Source: Vibrio azureus
GTDB lineage: Bacteria > Pseudomonadota > Gammaproteobacteria > Enterobacterales > Vibrionaceae
NCBI RefSeq assembly: GCF_002849855.1
Contig: NZ_CP018616.1
Coordinates: forward strand, 2,480,001 to 2,544,000
Reading direction: 5' to 3'
Length of the DNA: 64,000 bases
Of this stretch, positions 10,945-20,867 are shown piece after piece (positions within the stretch are counted from its first letter, which is position 1; each line of letters opens with the position of its first letter). The position numbers and the translations under genes are program-made. The notes beneath the pieces were generated by a model. That model searched no databases. It was not told where the DNA came from and saw nothing but the letters and a program-made list of their open reading frames with translations.

Positions 10945-10967
10945 AGGGAGCGAAGGCTCCCTTTTTA
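10945..10967 (+). terminator. Terminator after dksA
   Basis: AGGGAGC (10945-10951) pairs with GCTCCCT (10956-10962) around a GAAG tetraloop and runs into TTTTT. It stands between dksA and gluQ, so gluQ is probably reached by partial readthrough or from its own promoter. Confidence 0.85.
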
Positions 10968-11000
10968 TTTGTGGTTTGCTATTAATTCCGAGATATACAC

Positions 11001-11864
11001 ATGACGCGCTATGTGGGGCGATTCGCTCCATCCCCTTCTGGCCCATTACATTTTGGCTCTCTTGTTGCCGCCTTAGGCAGCTATTTTCAAGCGAAGGCCA
11101 ATCAAGGTAAATGGCTGGTTCGAATTGAAGACCTTGATCCACCGAGAGAAGTCGTCGGTGCTGCCCAAGCAATTTTACAAGCGTTACACGCTTATCAATT
11201 AAATTGGGATGACGAGGTGGTTTACCAAAGTAAGCGTCATGATTTATACCAGAAACAAATCGATATTTGGCTCGCTAATGGTGACGCCTATTATTGCCAA
11301 TGTACACGTAAGCAGATCAAAGAGCATGGAGGCTTTTACTCCGGCACCTGCCGAGATAAAGGCCTAACAGAAGGCGCAATCCGTCTTAAAGTGATTCAAC
11401 CTGTTATAGATTTCATTGACAGTAAACATGGCAAAGTCACTCTCCCACGGGCGTTAAGCCATGAAGATTTCATTATCAAACGTCGTGATGGGTTATTTGC
11501 TTACAATCTTGCGGTAGTATTAGATGACATTTACCAAGGCGTCACAGAAGTGGTCCGTGGTGCCGATCTTATCGAACCCACTGGCAGACAAATTCACTTG
11601 TATCGGTTACTGAATCACCCGGAAGTAAGTTACGTCCACCTACCATTAGCGATGGATAAAAACGGTAATAAACTTTCAAAGCAAAATCATGCGACAGCCA
11701 TTGATGTCGATGACCCCAAACCGACTTTAATTAAGGCGATGAAGTTTTTAGGCTTTGCCATTCCTGATGATGTTCAAGCCGATAAAATGAGTCGTATTTT
11801 AGAGTGGGGTTGCCAAAATTGGTGCTTAAATCAGTTGCCAATGTCGCTAGAAATCACGACATGA
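11001..11864 (+). CDS. gluQ: Glutamyl-Q tRNA(Asp) synthetase
   Basis: GluQ-RS activates glutamate without tRNA and attaches it to the queuosine base in the anticodon of tRNA-Asp. The 287-residue protein is a GluRS catalytic core lacking the anticodon-binding domain, as expected. It shows the HIGH-like segment SPSGPLHFGSL, the zinc-binding cysteines of YYCQCTR and GTCR, the segment RRDGLFAYNLAVVLDD and KLSKQN in place of KMSKS. It is downstream of dksA, a widely conserved pair. Confidence 0.96.
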   Translation: MTRYVGRFAPSPSGPLHFGSLVAALGSYFQAKANQGKWLVRIEDLDPPREVVGAAQAILQALHAYQLNWDDEVVYQSKRHDLYQKQIDIWLANGDAYYCQCTRKQIKEHGGFYSGTCRDKGLTEGAIRLKVIQPVIDFIDSKHGKVTLPRALSHEDFIIKRRDGLFAYNLAVVLDDIYQGVTEVVRGADLIEPTGRQIHLYRLLNHPEVSYVHLPLAMDKNGNKLSKQNHATAIDVDDPKPTLIKAMKFLGFAIPDDVQADKMSRILEWGCQNWCLNQLPMSLEITT

Positions 11865-11964
11865 TTCTCAAATGGCACAGTGTAGGCTATCATTAGCCGC
11901 AAAATCCGCCCTTGAGGCATAGAAACTAACTAAAGCAGGCATGGTGAAAACCAGAGGCTGCCAG

Positions 11965-13332
11965 ATGCACATGAATAAAAACGACTATACACCAAGCGAA
12001 TCGACTATGATCCCAGAACTCGCTCTCAATGTCATTACTCGTGAAGAGCACAACATTTCGCGCAAACAGATCAGTGATAACGCCCTAAAGGTGCTATACC
12101 GACTCAACGGTGCTGGTTTCGAAGCTTATCTTGTTGGTGGTGGCGTTCGCGATTTATTACTTGGACAACATCCAAAAGACTTTGATATCGCAACTAATGC
12201 TACCCCCGAACAAATCAAACAATTGTTCAGAAACTGCCGTTTAATTGGTCGACGTTTCCGTCTCGCTCATATTATGTTTGGCCGAGACATCATTGAAGTG
12301 GCTACTTTCCGTGGTCACCATCAAGAGCAAAAGAACAAAAACGTCTCCCAGCAATCAAAAGAAGGCATGCTGCTACGTGACAACGTCTATGGCACCATTG
12401 ATGAAGATGCAGAGCGACGTGATTTCACCATTAACTCGATGTATTATAACATCGCAGATTACTCCATTCATGACTATGCACGTGGCGTGGAAGATCTCGA
12501 AGACCGCTTGATTCGCCTAATCGGAGATCCTGAAACTCGTTATCGTGAGGATCCTGTTCGCATGCTGCGTGCTGTGCGTTTTGCGGTCAAATTAGACTTC
12601 GATATTGAAGAAGATACCGCAGCTCCCATCGAACATATGGCACCACTATTACGTGACATCCCATCTGCCCGATTGTTTGAGGAGTCCCTGAAGTTACTTC
12701 AATCAGGTTATGGACTAGAAACCTATCACCTAATGCGTGAATACAACCTATTCCAACAGTTATTTCCTACGATTTCTGAATACTTCACGGAAGACTATGA
12801 ATCTCACACTGAGCAAATGCTTGACTTAGTTTTAGATTCTACTGATATGCGTATCGAAGACGGCAAGCGCATCAATCCAGCGTTTATGTTCGCAGCAATG
12901 CTTTGGTACCCGTTGTGTGAACTCGCAGATAAACTTATGGAACAACGTAAGCTAAGCCACTACGACGCAATTATGGAAGCGAGTAATATCATTCTTGATG
13001 ACCAAGTCAAGACGATCGCAATTCCCCGCCGTCATACCGCCACCATCCGAGAAATTTGGCAACTTCAGCTTAGACTTCCTCGCCGCAGTGGCAAACGTGC
13101 TTTCCGTCTTATGGAGCTCAATAAATTTAGAGCTGGCTTCGATTTTCTTGAAATGCGTGGAGAAATTGAAGGTGGTGAAACACAGAAGCTTGCCAAGTGG
13201 TGGGAAACTTTCCAGAATGCAGGGCGAGAAATGCGCCAAGCAATGGCTAACGATGTCGACGGTCAAGCACCAAAACCAGGCCAGCGTCGTCGTAAACCTT
13301 CTCGTAAGAAAAAGAGTAAACCGACAACATGA
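11965..13332 (+). CDS. pcnB: Poly(A) polymerase I
   Basis: PAP I adds poly(A) tails to RNA 3' ends, which promotes exonucleolytic decay and controls plasmid antisense RNAs. The nucleotidyltransferase signature LVGGGVRDLLLG followed by DFDIAT carries the catalytic aspartates; RRFRLAHIMFG and the RRDFTINSMYY block separate it from CCA-adding enzymes. The C-terminus is very basic (RRRKPSRKKKSK), as in E. coli. Start is uncertain: ATG at 11941, 11965 and 11971 are in frame. I chose 11965 because AGAGG lies 7 bases upstream. Its last bases overlap folK (ATGA). Confidence 0.95.
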   Translation: MHMNKNDYTPSESTMIPELALNVITREEHNISRKQISDNALKVLYRLNGAGFEAYLVGGGVRDLLLGQHPKDFDIATNATPEQIKQLFRNCRLIGRRFRLAHIMFGRDIIEVATFRGHHQEQKNKNVSQQSKEGMLLRDNVYGTIDEDAERRDFTINSMYYNIADYSIHDYARGVEDLEDRLIRLIGDPETRYREDPVRMLRAVRFAVKLDFDIEEDTAAPIEHMAPLLRDIPSARLFEESLKLLQSGYGLETYHLMREYNLFQQLFPTISEYFTEDYESHTEQMLDLVLDSTDMRIEDGKRINPAFMFAAMLWYPLCELADKLMEQRKLSHYDAIMEASNIILDDQVKTIAIPRRHTATIREIWQLQLRLPRRSGKRAFRLMELNKFRAGFDFLEMRGEIEGGETQKLAKWWETFQNAGREMRQAMANDVDGQAPKPGQRRRKPSRKKKSKPTT

Positions 13333-13814
13333 TAACAGCTTACATTGCGGTAGGCAGCAATTTGGCTGATCCTGTCAGCCAAGCAAAACAAGCAATAGAA
13401 GCCCTAAAAAAGCTACCAAGATCCGAGTTTTTGCAAGCTTCTTCGTTGTATAGCAGCGCACCAATGGGCCCGACAGATCAACCGGATTATGTTAATGCGG
13501 TCATTGCCATTAAAACCGATTTAGCTCCATTAGAGTTACTTGATTGCACTCAGGCGATTGAACTGGAACAAGGACGGGTTCGTAAAGAGGAACGCTGGGG
13601 GCCAAGAACCTTGGATCTCGATCTCATTCTTTACGGAAATCAAACCATAGATTCTCCGAGATTAACCATTCCTCATTATGGAATGAAAGAGCGAGAGTTC
13701 GTTCTTTACCCTCTTGCGGAAATCGCCCCAAATCTCTGTCTCCCTGACGGAACAGAACTTTCATCATTATTAGCACAAGTGGATCAAAACGGGTTGAGTA
13801 GTTGGCCATCATAG
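13329..13814 (+). CDS. folK: 6-hydroxymethyl-dihydropterin pyrophosphokinase
   Basis: HPPK transfers pyrophosphate from ATP to 6-hydroxymethyl-7,8-dihydropterin in folate synthesis. The 161-residue protein has YIAVGSNL at the N-terminus, the loop RKEERWGPRTLDLDLILYG with the two magnesium-binding aspartates, and the usual length. Its ATG overlaps the pcnB stop codon by four bases, so the two are translationally coupled, and panB follows after 23 bases in the same direction. Confidence 0.96.
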   Translation: MITAYIAVGSNLADPVSQAKQAIEALKKLPRSEFLQASSLYSSAPMGPTDQPDYVNAVIAIKTDLAPLELLDCTQAIELEQGRVRKEERWGPRTLDLDLILYGNQTIDSPRLTIPHYGMKEREFVLYPLAEIAPNLCLPDGTELSSLLAQVDQNGLSSWPS

Positions 13815-13837
13815 CCAGCGCCTAGCAGGATAATAAC

Positions 13838-14632
13838 ATGAAAAAAATCACCATTAACGATCTAATGAAATGGAAACAAGAAGGTCGTAAATTTGCAACG
13901 TCAACCGCCTACGATGCAAGCTTTGCACAACTTTTCGAGAGCCAAGAAATGCCAGTACTGCTGGTTGGTGACTCACTAGGTATGGTGTTACAAGGCAAAC
14001 CAGACACATTGCCTGTTACAGTTGAGGATATTGCTTACCATACACGCTGCGTGCGTGCTGGTAGTCCAAACTGTTTATTGATGGCTGATATGCCCTTTAT
14101 GAGTTTCACCACTCCCGAACAAGCCTGTGAAAATGCCGCAGTCTTAATGCGTTCTGGGGCAAATATGGTAAAAATTGAAGGTGGTGAGTGGCTAATTGAC
14201 ACCGTTAAAATGCTGACAGAACGTGCTGTCCCTGTATGTGCACACTTAGGGCTAACACCGCAATCTGTCAACATCTTTGGGGGCTACAAAGTGCAAGGCC
14301 GCGAGCAGGAAAAAGCCGATCGCATGGTGAAAGATGCACTCGCTCTTCAAGAAGCTGGAGCTCAAATTGTGCTACTTGAATGTGTGCCTGCCGATCTTGC
14401 AGCACGTATCACCCAAGTTCTTGATGTCCCAGTAATCGGTATCGGTGCTGGTAATGTTACTGATGGTCAAATCCTTGTTATGCACGATATGTTCGGAATT
14501 TCAGCTAACTACATGCCAAAATTCTCGAAAAACTTCCTCCAAGAGACTGGTGATATTCGCACAGCCGTAGCTCGATACATCACTGAAGTTGAGAACGGTG
14601 CTTTCCCTGACGCTGAACACACCATTGCCTAA
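13838..14632 (+). CDS. panB: 3-methyl-2-oxobutanoate hydroxymethyltransferase
   Basis: PanB makes ketopantoate from alpha-ketoisovalerate and methylene-tetrahydrofolate, the first committed step to pantothenate and CoA. It is 264 residues, the same as E. coli Pan[12 protein letters not shown] carries the metal-binding Asp, and VKIEGG and [14 protein letters not shown] are family blocks. It forms a unit with panC (11-base gap); the folate-dependent step next to folK is a natural pairing. Confidence 0.97.
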   Translation: MKKITINDLMKWKQEGRKFATSTAYDASFAQLFESQEMPVLLVGDSLGMVLQGKPDTLPVTVEDIAYHTRCVRAGSPNCLLMADMPFMSFTTPEQACENAAVLMRSGANMVKIEGGEWLIDTVKMLTERAVPVCAHLGLTPQSVNIFGGYKVQGREQEKADRMVKDALALQEAGAQIVLLECVPADLAARITQVLDVPVIGIGAGNVTDGQILVMHDMFGISANYMPKFSKNFLQETGDIRTAVARYITEVENGAFPDAEHTIA

Positions 14633-14643
14633 AGGATTCTTGC

Positions 14644-15549
14644 ATGCAAACTTTTACCGCTATCTCAGCAATTCGCGAACAAATCAAAGCGTTTAAACGT
14701 GAAGGGCGTAACATCGCTTTTGTTCCTACGATGGGCAACCTACATGAAGGGCACCTAACCTTAGTACGTAAAGCGCGCGAATATGCCGACATCGTCGTGG
14801 TAAGCATCTTTGTTAACCCAATGCAATTCGAACGTAGCGATGATTTAAATAGCTACCCAAGAACTCTCGAAGACGATTTAAACAAACTGGTTGGAGAAAA
14901 AGTCGACGTCGTTTTTACACCGACACCTGACATTATCTACCCGGAAGGACTCGATAAGCAAACCCACGTCGATGTTCCTGGATTATCGACTATGCTAGAG
15001 GGCGCCTCTCGTCCTGGTCATTTCCGTGGTGTCACTACCGTCGTTAATAAGTTATTTAACATCATCCAGCCTAACGTAGCCTGCTTTGGGGAAAAAGACT
15101 TTCAGCAACTTGCTGTGATTAGAAAAATGGTCAGCGACCTCGCCATTGATATCGATATTATTGGTGTTCCCACCGTACGTGAAATGGATGGCCTTGCCAT
15201 GAGCTCCCGCAACGGCCTCTTGACTATTGATGAGCGTCAACGTGCACCAGTTCTAGCACGTACGATGCGTTGGATTAGCAGCGCTATCCGAGGTGGTCGA
15301 GATGATTACGCATCCGTGATTGAAGATGCAAGCGATCAGCTGCGCGCTGCGGGCCTCCACCCTGATGAGATTTTTATCCGTGATGCAAGAACCTTACAAG
15401 AAATTAATACCGAGACGACACAGGCAGTCATTCTTATGTCTGCTTTCCTAGGCAAGGTTCGTCTGATTGATAATCAAACACTTGATATGGTGATAGAAAA
15501 CAAAGAAGAAGCAGAATCAAACGAGGCGAATTCAACAAGCGTAGAGTAA
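14644..15549 (+). CDS. panC: Pantothenate synthetase (pantoate-beta-alanine ligase)
   Basis: PanC condenses pantoate and beta-alanine using ATP through a pantoyl-adenylate. Visible motifs are [11 protein letters not shown] (HIGH-type), [15 protein letters not shown] and SSRNGLL (KMSKS-like). At 301 residues it is longer than E. coli PanC (283) because of an acidic, low-complexity tail ([15 protein letters not shown]). There is no panD next to it; vibrios are reported to use the unrelated PanP decarboxylase for beta-alanine. A strong terminator follows. Confidence 0.97.
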   Translation: MQTFTAISAIREQIKAFKREGRNIAFVPTMGNLHEGHLTLVRKAREYADIVVVSIFVNPMQFERSDDLNSYPRTLEDDLNKLVGEKVDVVFTPTPDIIYPEGLDKQTHVDVPGLSTMLEGASRPGHFRGVTTVVNKLFNIIQPNVACFGEKDFQQLAVIRKMVSDLAIDIDIIGVPTVREMDGLAMSSRNGLLTIDERQRAPVLARTMRWISSAIRGGRDDYASVIEDASDQLRAAGLHPDEIFIRDARTLQEINTETTQAVILMSAFLGKVRLIDNQTLDMVIENKEEAESNEANSTSVE

Positions 15550-15565
15550 ACAAAACGCTCAAATG

Positions 15566-15597
15566 AAAAAGGGTCGACGCTGGGTCGACCTTTTTTA
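15566..15597. terminator. Bidirectional terminator panC / yadH
   Basis: GGTCGAC (15572-15578) pairs with GTCGACC (15584-15590), flanked by an A-run on the left and a T-run on the right, so it can end both panC (plus) and the converging ABC operon (minus). Confidence 0.88.
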
Positions 15598-15618
15598 TAT
15601 CAAATTGAAGCGCCCTGC

Positions 15619-16389
15619 TTATGAACGCAAGCCAATTCCTTTCGTCACTAAGTAATGCGCCACTGCATAAAGTGCAATAACGAATACCGTCAACACGCTA
15701 AAAGATGTCACAATGCCAACATCAGATACACCTAAAAAGCCATAACGGAAGGCGTTAACCATGTAGACAATTGGATTGAGTTTCGAAACATCTTGCCAAA
15801 ACTCAGGCAAAAGACTGATAGAGTAAAATACACCGCCAAGGTAAGTCAGTGGAGTCAAGACAAAGGTCGGGATAATCGAAATATCATCGTATGTTTTTGC
15901 ATATACAGCGTTAATCAAACCTCCTAGTGAAAACACAACGGAAGTCATAAAGACGGTTGCAATGATGATCCCCCAGTGCTCAACGTTAAGTTCCACAAAA
16001 AACAGAGAAACGCCAGTCACTATGGTGCCCACCAACAAACCACGCACAACGCCTCCCATCACAAAGCCAAGGATAATGACATAGTTAGGGACTGGAGCAA
16101 CCAGCAACTCTTCAATGTTCCTTTGAAATTTAGAGCTAAAGAATGAAGACGCGACATTCGAGTAGGAGTTCGTAATCACCGACATCATGATTAAGCCGGG
16201 TACGATGTATTCCATGTAGCTAAAGCCCCCCATATCTCCGATGCGAGAGCCAATCAAGCTGCCAAAAATAATGAAATACAGTGTCATCGTAATTGCTGGT
16301 GGAACCAGTGTTTGCACCCAGATTCGTGTAAAACGATTAATTTCTTTGCTTAACAGGCTACAAAATGCCGTCCAATAGAGTTTGTACAT
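15619..16389 (-). CDS. yadH: ABC-2 type exporter membrane subunit (YadH family)
   Basis: This 256-residue protein has six predicted membrane segments and the ABC-2 permease signature (GGVFYSISLLPEFWQ followed by LNPIVYMVNAFRYG). It pairs with the ATPase gene upstream, sharing one base at 16389, which implies coupled translation. The yadG-yadH pair beside can and the pan genes is the same neighbourhood as in E. coli. The substrate is not known; the family includes drug, polysaccharide and lipid exporters. Confidence 0.92.
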   Translation of the reverse strand: MYKLYWTAFCSLLSKEINRFTRIWVQTLVPPAITMTLYFIIFGSLIGSRIGDMGGFSYMEYIVPGLIMMSVITNSYSNVASSFFSSKFQRNIEELLVAPVPNYVIILGFVMGGVVRGLLVGTIVTGVSLFFVELNVEHWGIIIATVFMTSVVFSLGGLINAVYAKTYDDISIIPTFVLTPLTYLGGVFYSISLLPEFWQDVSKLNPIVYMVNAFRYGFLGVSDVGIVTSFSVLTVFVIALYAVAHYLVTKGIGLRS

Positions 16390-17309
16390 TATTGCGATCC
16401 TCCTCGAACGATACTGACAAACAACTCTTCTAGTCGATTGGCTTTATTACGCATCGATGTGACCTTCACACCGCAATCAGACAACTGAGTAAACACACTA
16501 TTCAGCCCTTGGCTTTTTTCGATTTCAATTTCTAACGAACCGTTCACCAGCGTTTGTTTGTTCACATCAGCTAATTGAGGCAAAGTACCTTGATATTCAA
16601 AATCTAAGATGAAAGTTTCAACGTGTAATTGGTTAAGCAAGGCTTTCATCGTGGTATTTTCAATCAACTCACCTTTGTTAATGATACCGATATGACGACA
16701 AAGCATTTCCGCCTCTTCAAGATAATGGGTCGTCAAAATAATCGTAATGCCTTGTTCTTGATTAATTTCCTTCAGGAAATCCCACATCGAACGGCGCAAC
16801 TCAATATCAACACCCGCTGTCGGTTCATCTAAGATCAGTAACTGTGGCTCATGCATTAATGCTCGAGCAATCATCAAGCGGCGTTTCATGCCTCCCGATA
16901 AATTACGCGCACGCTCTTTACGCTTCTCCCAAAGGTCGAGTTTAGTGAGGTACTTTTCAGCTCGCTGCTTGGCTAAAGCCTTAGAAACACCATAATAGCC
17001 TGCCTGTTGAATAACAATTTGCTCAACCGTCTCAAACTGATTGAAATTAAATTCCTGCGGCACTAAGCCCAAGTTTTGTTTCGCCAACTCAAGGTGTGTA
17101 TCCATGTCATAGCCGAACACTTTGACGCTTCCTGAAGTTTTATTCACTAAGGAAGATATAATCCCTATCGTCGTCGATTTACCTGCGCCATTAGGCCCTA
17201 ATAGTGCGTAAAAGTCCCCTTTTTCGACGGTTAAACTCATCCCTTTTAGCGCTTCAAAACCTCCAGCGTATGTCTTACGCAGCTGTTCTATTTCTAATGC
17301 ATATGTCAT
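16389..17309 (-). CDS. yadG: ABC transporter ATP-binding protein (YadG family)
   Basis: The 306-residue ATPase contains Walker A GPNGAGKST, the signature LSGGMKRR, Walker B LLILDEPTAG and the H-loop in LTTHYLEEAE, followed by a C-terminal domain typical of ABC-2 exporter ATPases. It is the first gene of the yadG-yadH operon. All catalytic residues are intact. The transported substrate cannot be inferred from the sequence. Confidence 0.94.
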   Translation of the reverse strand: MTYALEIEQLRKTYAGGFEALKGMSLTVEKGDFYALLGPNGAGKSTTIGIISSLVNKTSGSVKVFGYDMDTHLELAKQNLGLVPQEFNFNQFETVEQIVIQQAGYYGVSKALAKQRAEKYLTKLDLWEKRKERARNLSGGMKRRLMIARALMHEPQLLILDEPTAGVDIELRRSMWDFLKEINQEQGITIILTTHYLEEAEMLCRHIGIINKGELIENTTMKALLNQLHVETFILDFEYQGTLPQLADVNKQTLVNGSLEIEIEKSQGLNSVFTQLSDCGVKVTSMRNKANRLEELFVSIVRGGSQ

Positions 17310-17519
17310 TTCATCACTGCCATCTGTGAGTTAATCATTTAAACCCATTCAGCTTTTACTCTTAATGGGTTATCAATTTCCCAATGAGTTTATCGCCAAA
17401 TGACGATTAAAACAAACCTATTATTTCCATGGCTTTCAAACCAATTGACCTGATGCGTTAATGACAGCTCAAGAATAAACTCACAAAAGACAGGTAGAAC
17501 GACTCAAACTGGGTAAACT

Positions 17520-17551
17520 TATACCCGAGTGACCTTAGAGACTCGGGTATA
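17520..17551. repeat. Short palindrome, solo terminal form of the 268-bp repeat family
   Basis: TATACCCGAGT at 17520-17530 pairs perfectly with ACTCGGGTATA at 17541-17551. The left arm plus GACC matches the end sequence of the 268-bp elements (TATACCCAAGTGACC). It lies between the stop of the SulP gene and the yadG start, so it could also end SulP transcription, although no U-run follows. Confidence 0.7.
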
Positions 17552-17581
17552 TTCACATAATATTACATGAGCGAATAGAGG

Positions 17582-19255
17582 TTACGTTGTTAATAGAACA
17601 AGAGAGTCATCTTGTTCTACTTGCTTAACCGCTGCATTTAAAGCTTCATAACGGAATTTGAAGGTATTTTCATCTGGAACTAAATCAAGCACATGAAATT
17701 TCTCTAATTGCTCACGAGTCCGTTCATTGGGGCACAACAAATACACCGAACATTGCGCTTCGAGTGCATCTTTAATGGCATTTTCAAGAGCAAGACCAAC
17801 TGTCACATCGATCATGGGGACATCGCTGAGGTCAAGGATCATCGCTTCGTAATCTCTGATACTGGAGTGCTGACGAGAAATCGCTTTCGAGACACTGAAG
17901 ATCATCGGGCCAGATAAATAGAAAAAGAGGACTTTTCCATTAGCTCGATCGAGCAGGTTCTTTTCACTATCAGTGAGCGGTACATCATCTTCATCAGCAT
18001 CACTGATCGCCTTTACTTGTCGCGCTTGCTCACGACTCAACCGTTCAATAATAATAATGTTTGAAATAAATACGCCGAGTCCGACGGCAACAATCAAGTC
18101 AACAAATACGGTCAGCAACATCACCCCATACATCACCGCCATACCAGGAAAACTCACTTTATGTACTCGTTGAATAAAACTCCAGTCAAGAATATTCACT
18201 CCAACATAGACGGCAATTCCTGCCAGTACAGCCATCGGAATCGGAGCCGTTAACCCACTTGCTACTAACACCACTAACGCCAAAATCAGGGCACGGATCA
18301 CTCCAGATAACGGTGAGCGAGCTCCCACTTGAATATTGGTGACCGTTCCCATAGTCGCACCAGCACCAGGAAGTGCCCCAAACACACCAGAAATCATGTT
18401 TGCAAAACCCTGACCACGTAATTCTTTGTCTGAGTTATGTTCTTTGCGTGTCAGCGAGTCGCCAATAACCGCAGTTAACAAGGTATCAATACAACCTAAG
18501 GTTCCCAGCACAAGTGCATCGATCACCATTTCCATGAATATAGCTGGCTCGATATGAGGAACCACTAATGAAGGCAGGCCTGCTGGAATCTCACCGATCC
18601 GGCGTATATCATCGACATCAAACAACATTACCGACAAAACCGTGACAATGACTAATGCAACCAATTGTGCTGGAACGTATTTACGGTATTGCCTTGGAAA
18701 GAAAAATAAAATCCCTAATGTGAGTAACCCTAGGAATAACTCACTGAACTTAAGGTTTGAAATGGTTTCTGGCAGTGCTGATAACGTTCCAGTGACTCCA
18801 CCTGAAGGCGCTGGGTGCCCCAGCAGAGGAGAGAGCTGCAAGATGATCAAAATAACGCCAATGCCAGACATAAAACCCGAGATAACGCTGTAGGGCATAA
18901 GGGTAATATATTTGCCCAACTTAAGTGTACCGAGCAATACTTGAAATGCACCAGCCATCATCACGACTGTGAATGTCATCGCCATCCCGGTTTCCGGGTA
19001 TTTGGCCATCATACTGGTCAAGACTGCTGTCATAATGACTGTCATCGGGCCAGTCGGCTCAGAGATAAGAGTATTGGAGCCACCAAATAGTGAAGCAAAT
19101 AACCCGACCATGATCGCGCCCCATAATCCTGCTTCAGCTCCTGCTCCTGAAGCGACGCCAAATGCTAACGCTAAAGGCAGTGATATGATAGCGGTGGTGA
19201 CCCCCCCGAAGGCATCCCCTTTTAAATTGATATCCTTAAATCGATGACCAAACAT
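17582..19255 (-). CDS. SulP-family anion transporter with STAS domain
   Basis: This 557-residue inner-membrane protein has the SulP transporter core (about residues 10-400, including GVTTAIISLPLALAFGVASG and the LPGAGATMGTVTNI segment) and a cytoplasmic STAS domain at the end (about 430-545, ILDLSDVPMIDVT). SulP proteins move sulfate, bicarbonate or other anions, often with Na+ or H+. The divergent carbonic anhydrase gene makes bicarbonate the best guess, but sulfate is possible. I start at ATG 19255 rather than the ATG six codons earlier because AGGAAG lies 8 bases before it. Confidence 0.93.
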   Translation of the reverse strand: MFGHRFKDINLKGDAFGGVTTAIISLPLALAFGVASGAGAEAGLWGAIMVGLFASLFGGSNTLISEPTGPMTVIMTAVLTSMMAKYPETGMAMTFTVVMMAGAFQVLLGTLKLGKYITLMPYSVISGFMSGIGVILIILQLSPLLGHPAPSGGVTGTLSALPETISNLKFSELFLGLLTLGILFFFPRQYRKYVPAQLVALVIVTVLSVMLFDVDDIRRIGEIPAGLPSLVVPHIEPAIFMEMVIDALVLGTLGCIDTLLTAVIGDSLTRKEHNSDKELRGQGFANMISGVFGALPGAGATMGTVTNIQVGARSPLSGVIRALILALVVLVASGLTAPIPMAVLAGIAVYVGVNILDWSFIQRVHKVSFPGMAVMYGVMLLTVFVDLIVAVGLGVFISNIIIIERLSREQARQVKAISDADEDDVPLTDSEKNLLDRANGKVLFFYLSGPMIFSVSKAISRQHSSIRDYEAMILDLSDVPMIDVTVGLALENAIKDALEAQCSVYLLCPNERTREQLEKFHVLDLVPDENTFKFRYEALNAAVKQVEQDDSLVLLTT

Positions 19256-19581
19256 AAGCTCTGCTTCCTGCATATAAAAACAAAAATGCTTTTAATCTAA
19301 CAAATATTTCAATCAACACCGAAACAAAAGCACAGACCACAGAAAGTGATTATCTACAAGTTGAATAATGACTGCATAATCTATGGATTTCAGCGCTAGA
19401 ACTCGTCAGATGAGTCATGTTAGGTGAATATTTAACAGGATTGAAATTGTAACATTGTGTATAGTTATACCCGAGTAGTCTCAAGTTGCTTGGGTATAAA
19501 TACTTAGAGATCGCACTATCTATAAGAACCTTGTGATTTATTAGGTAACATTCTTTTCATGACTAGGGAAGTGAGTTTCAG
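19256..19581. other. Divergent control region of SulP gene and can
   Basis: This 326-base space carries the starts of two divergent genes. It holds one short palindrome of the repeat family (19465-19499) and otherwise AT-rich DNA; I see no confident promoter pair, gene or RNA. Confidence 0.5.
19465..19499. repeat. Short palindrome, solo terminal form of the 268-bp repeat family
   Basis: TTATACCCGAG (19465-19475) pairs with CTTGGGTATAA (19489-19499) with one G-T pair. The interior GTAGTCTCAAGTTGC resembles the end of the 268-bp elements (GTAACCTCAAGATGC), so it looks like one end of that repeat folded on itself. It lies upstream of can, in the leader or promoter zone. Confidence 0.7.
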
Positions 19582-20250
19582 ATGCCAGAAATTAAACAAT
19601 TATTCGAAAATAACTCAAAATGGTCAGATGAAATTAAATCTGATCGCCCTGAATATTTTGCCAAACTTGCCGAAGGCCAAAAACCAGACTTTCTATGGAT
19701 CGGTTGCTCTGATAGCCGAGTACCAGCAGAACGCTTAACAGGGTTATATTCTGGTGAGTTATTCGTTCACCGTAACGTTGCTAACCAAGTCATTCATACT
19801 GATCTAAACTGTTTATCTGTCGTCCAATATGCTGTTGATGTTCTCAAAGTCAAACACATCATCGTTTGTGGGCATTATGGTTGTGGGGGCGTTAAAGCCG
19901 CCATTGATAATCCACAACTTGGTTTAATCAATAACTGGTTACTCCATATTCGCGATTTATATTTTAAACACCGTAGCTATCTAGACCAACTTCCAGAAAT
20001 AGATAAAGCAGATAAACTTGGTGAGATAAACGTGGCCGAGCAAGTCTATAATTTAGGTAACTCAACCATCATGCAAAATGCTTGGGAAAGAGGACAAGAT
20101 GTAGAAATCCACGGTGTCGTTTATGGTATTGAAGACGGTCGATTAGAATACCTAGGCATTCGTTCTAACTCAAAAGAGACCGTGGAAGCTTCTTACCAAA
20201 AAGCACTTTCAACGATTCTAAACTCAGATAATAAATTACTCTGCCGCTAA
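19582..20250 (+). CDS. can: Beta-class carbonic anhydrase
   Basis: Can hydrates CO2 to bicarbonate, needed for carboxylases at ambient CO2. The 222-residue protein has the zinc ligands Cys42, His98 and Cys101, and the Asp44-Arg46 dyad in CSDSRVPAE, at the same positions as E. coli Can; HRNVANQV is also conserved. It is divergent from the SulP gene and converges on hpt, as can and hpt are neighbours in E. coli. A strong bidirectional terminator follows. Confidence 0.97.
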   Translation: MPEIKQLFENNSKWSDEIKSDRPEYFAKLAEGQKPDFLWIGCSDSRVPAERLTGLYSGELFVHRNVANQVIHTDLNCLSVVQYAVDVLKVKHIIVCGHYGCGGVKAAIDNPQLGLINNWLLHIRDLYFKHRSYLDQLPEIDKADKLGEINVAEQVYNLGNSTIMQNAWERGQDVEIHGVVYGIEDGRLEYLGIRSNSKETVEASYQKALSTILNSDNKLLCR

Positions 20251-20280
20251 GTAATAAGCTTAACCAGACTGAACAACAGC

Positions 20281-20314
20281 AAACGCCCGTTAATTTCTTA
20301 ACGGGCGTTTTTGT
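20281..20314. terminator. Bidirectional terminator can / hpt
   Basis: A perfect 13-base stem (20281-20293 with 20298-20310) around TTTC, with A- and T-rich flanks, lies between the converging can and hpt genes. Confidence 0.92.
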
Positions 20315-20336
20315 ATTCTTTAAACAAAAGTAACGC

Positions 20337-20867
20337 TTACTCCTGTGGTACCACTTTACCGATAAATGGTAGGTGACGGTATTTTTGAGCGTAGTCGATA
20401 CCCACACCAACAACGAACTCGTCAGGAATCGCAAAACCAACGTAATCAACTGGCACTTCTACTTCTCGGCGAGATGGTTTATCAAGTAACGTACAGATAG
20501 AAATCGATTTAGGTTCACGCAAAGATAAAATTTCACGAATCTTGTTTAATGTATTACCAGTATCAATGATATCTTCAACAATCAGAACATCTTTACCTTT
20601 AATATCATCATCAAGGTCTTTTAAGATACGTACATCACGTGAACTTTCCATTGTATTACCGTAGCTAGAAGCTGTCATAAAGTCGACTTGGTGAGTCAAT
20701 TCGATAGCACGTGCTAGATCCGCCATAAATACAAATGAGCCTCGCAGTAAACCGACTAAAACCAGATCTTCACTGCCTTGATAGCGATCCGTAATTTGCT
20801 TACCTAATTCGCAAATTCGGTCGCGAACTTCTTGCTCAGAAATCATTACTTCTATTGTATGTTTCAT
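20337..20867 (-). CDS. hpt: Hypoxanthine phosphoribosyltransferase
   Basis: Hpt salvages hypoxanthine (and more weakly guanine) to IMP/GMP using PRPP. The 176-residue product starts [10 protein letters not shown] as in E. coli Hpt and contains the PRPP loop [21 protein letters not shown] and [10 protein letters not shown]. An ATG-less upstream extension of 38 codons is in frame but is not conserved and was left out. It is divergent from the quorum-sensing regulator, an arrangement typical of vibrios. Confidence 0.97.
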   Translation of the reverse strand: MKHTIEVMISEQEVRDRICELGKQITDRYQGSEDLVLVGLLRGSFVFMADLARAIELTHQVDFMTASSYGNTMESSRDVRILKDLDDDIKGKDVLIVEDIIDTGNTLNKIREILSLREPKSISICTLLDKPSRREVEVPVDYVGFAIPDEFVVGVGIDYAQKYRHLPFIGKVVPQE

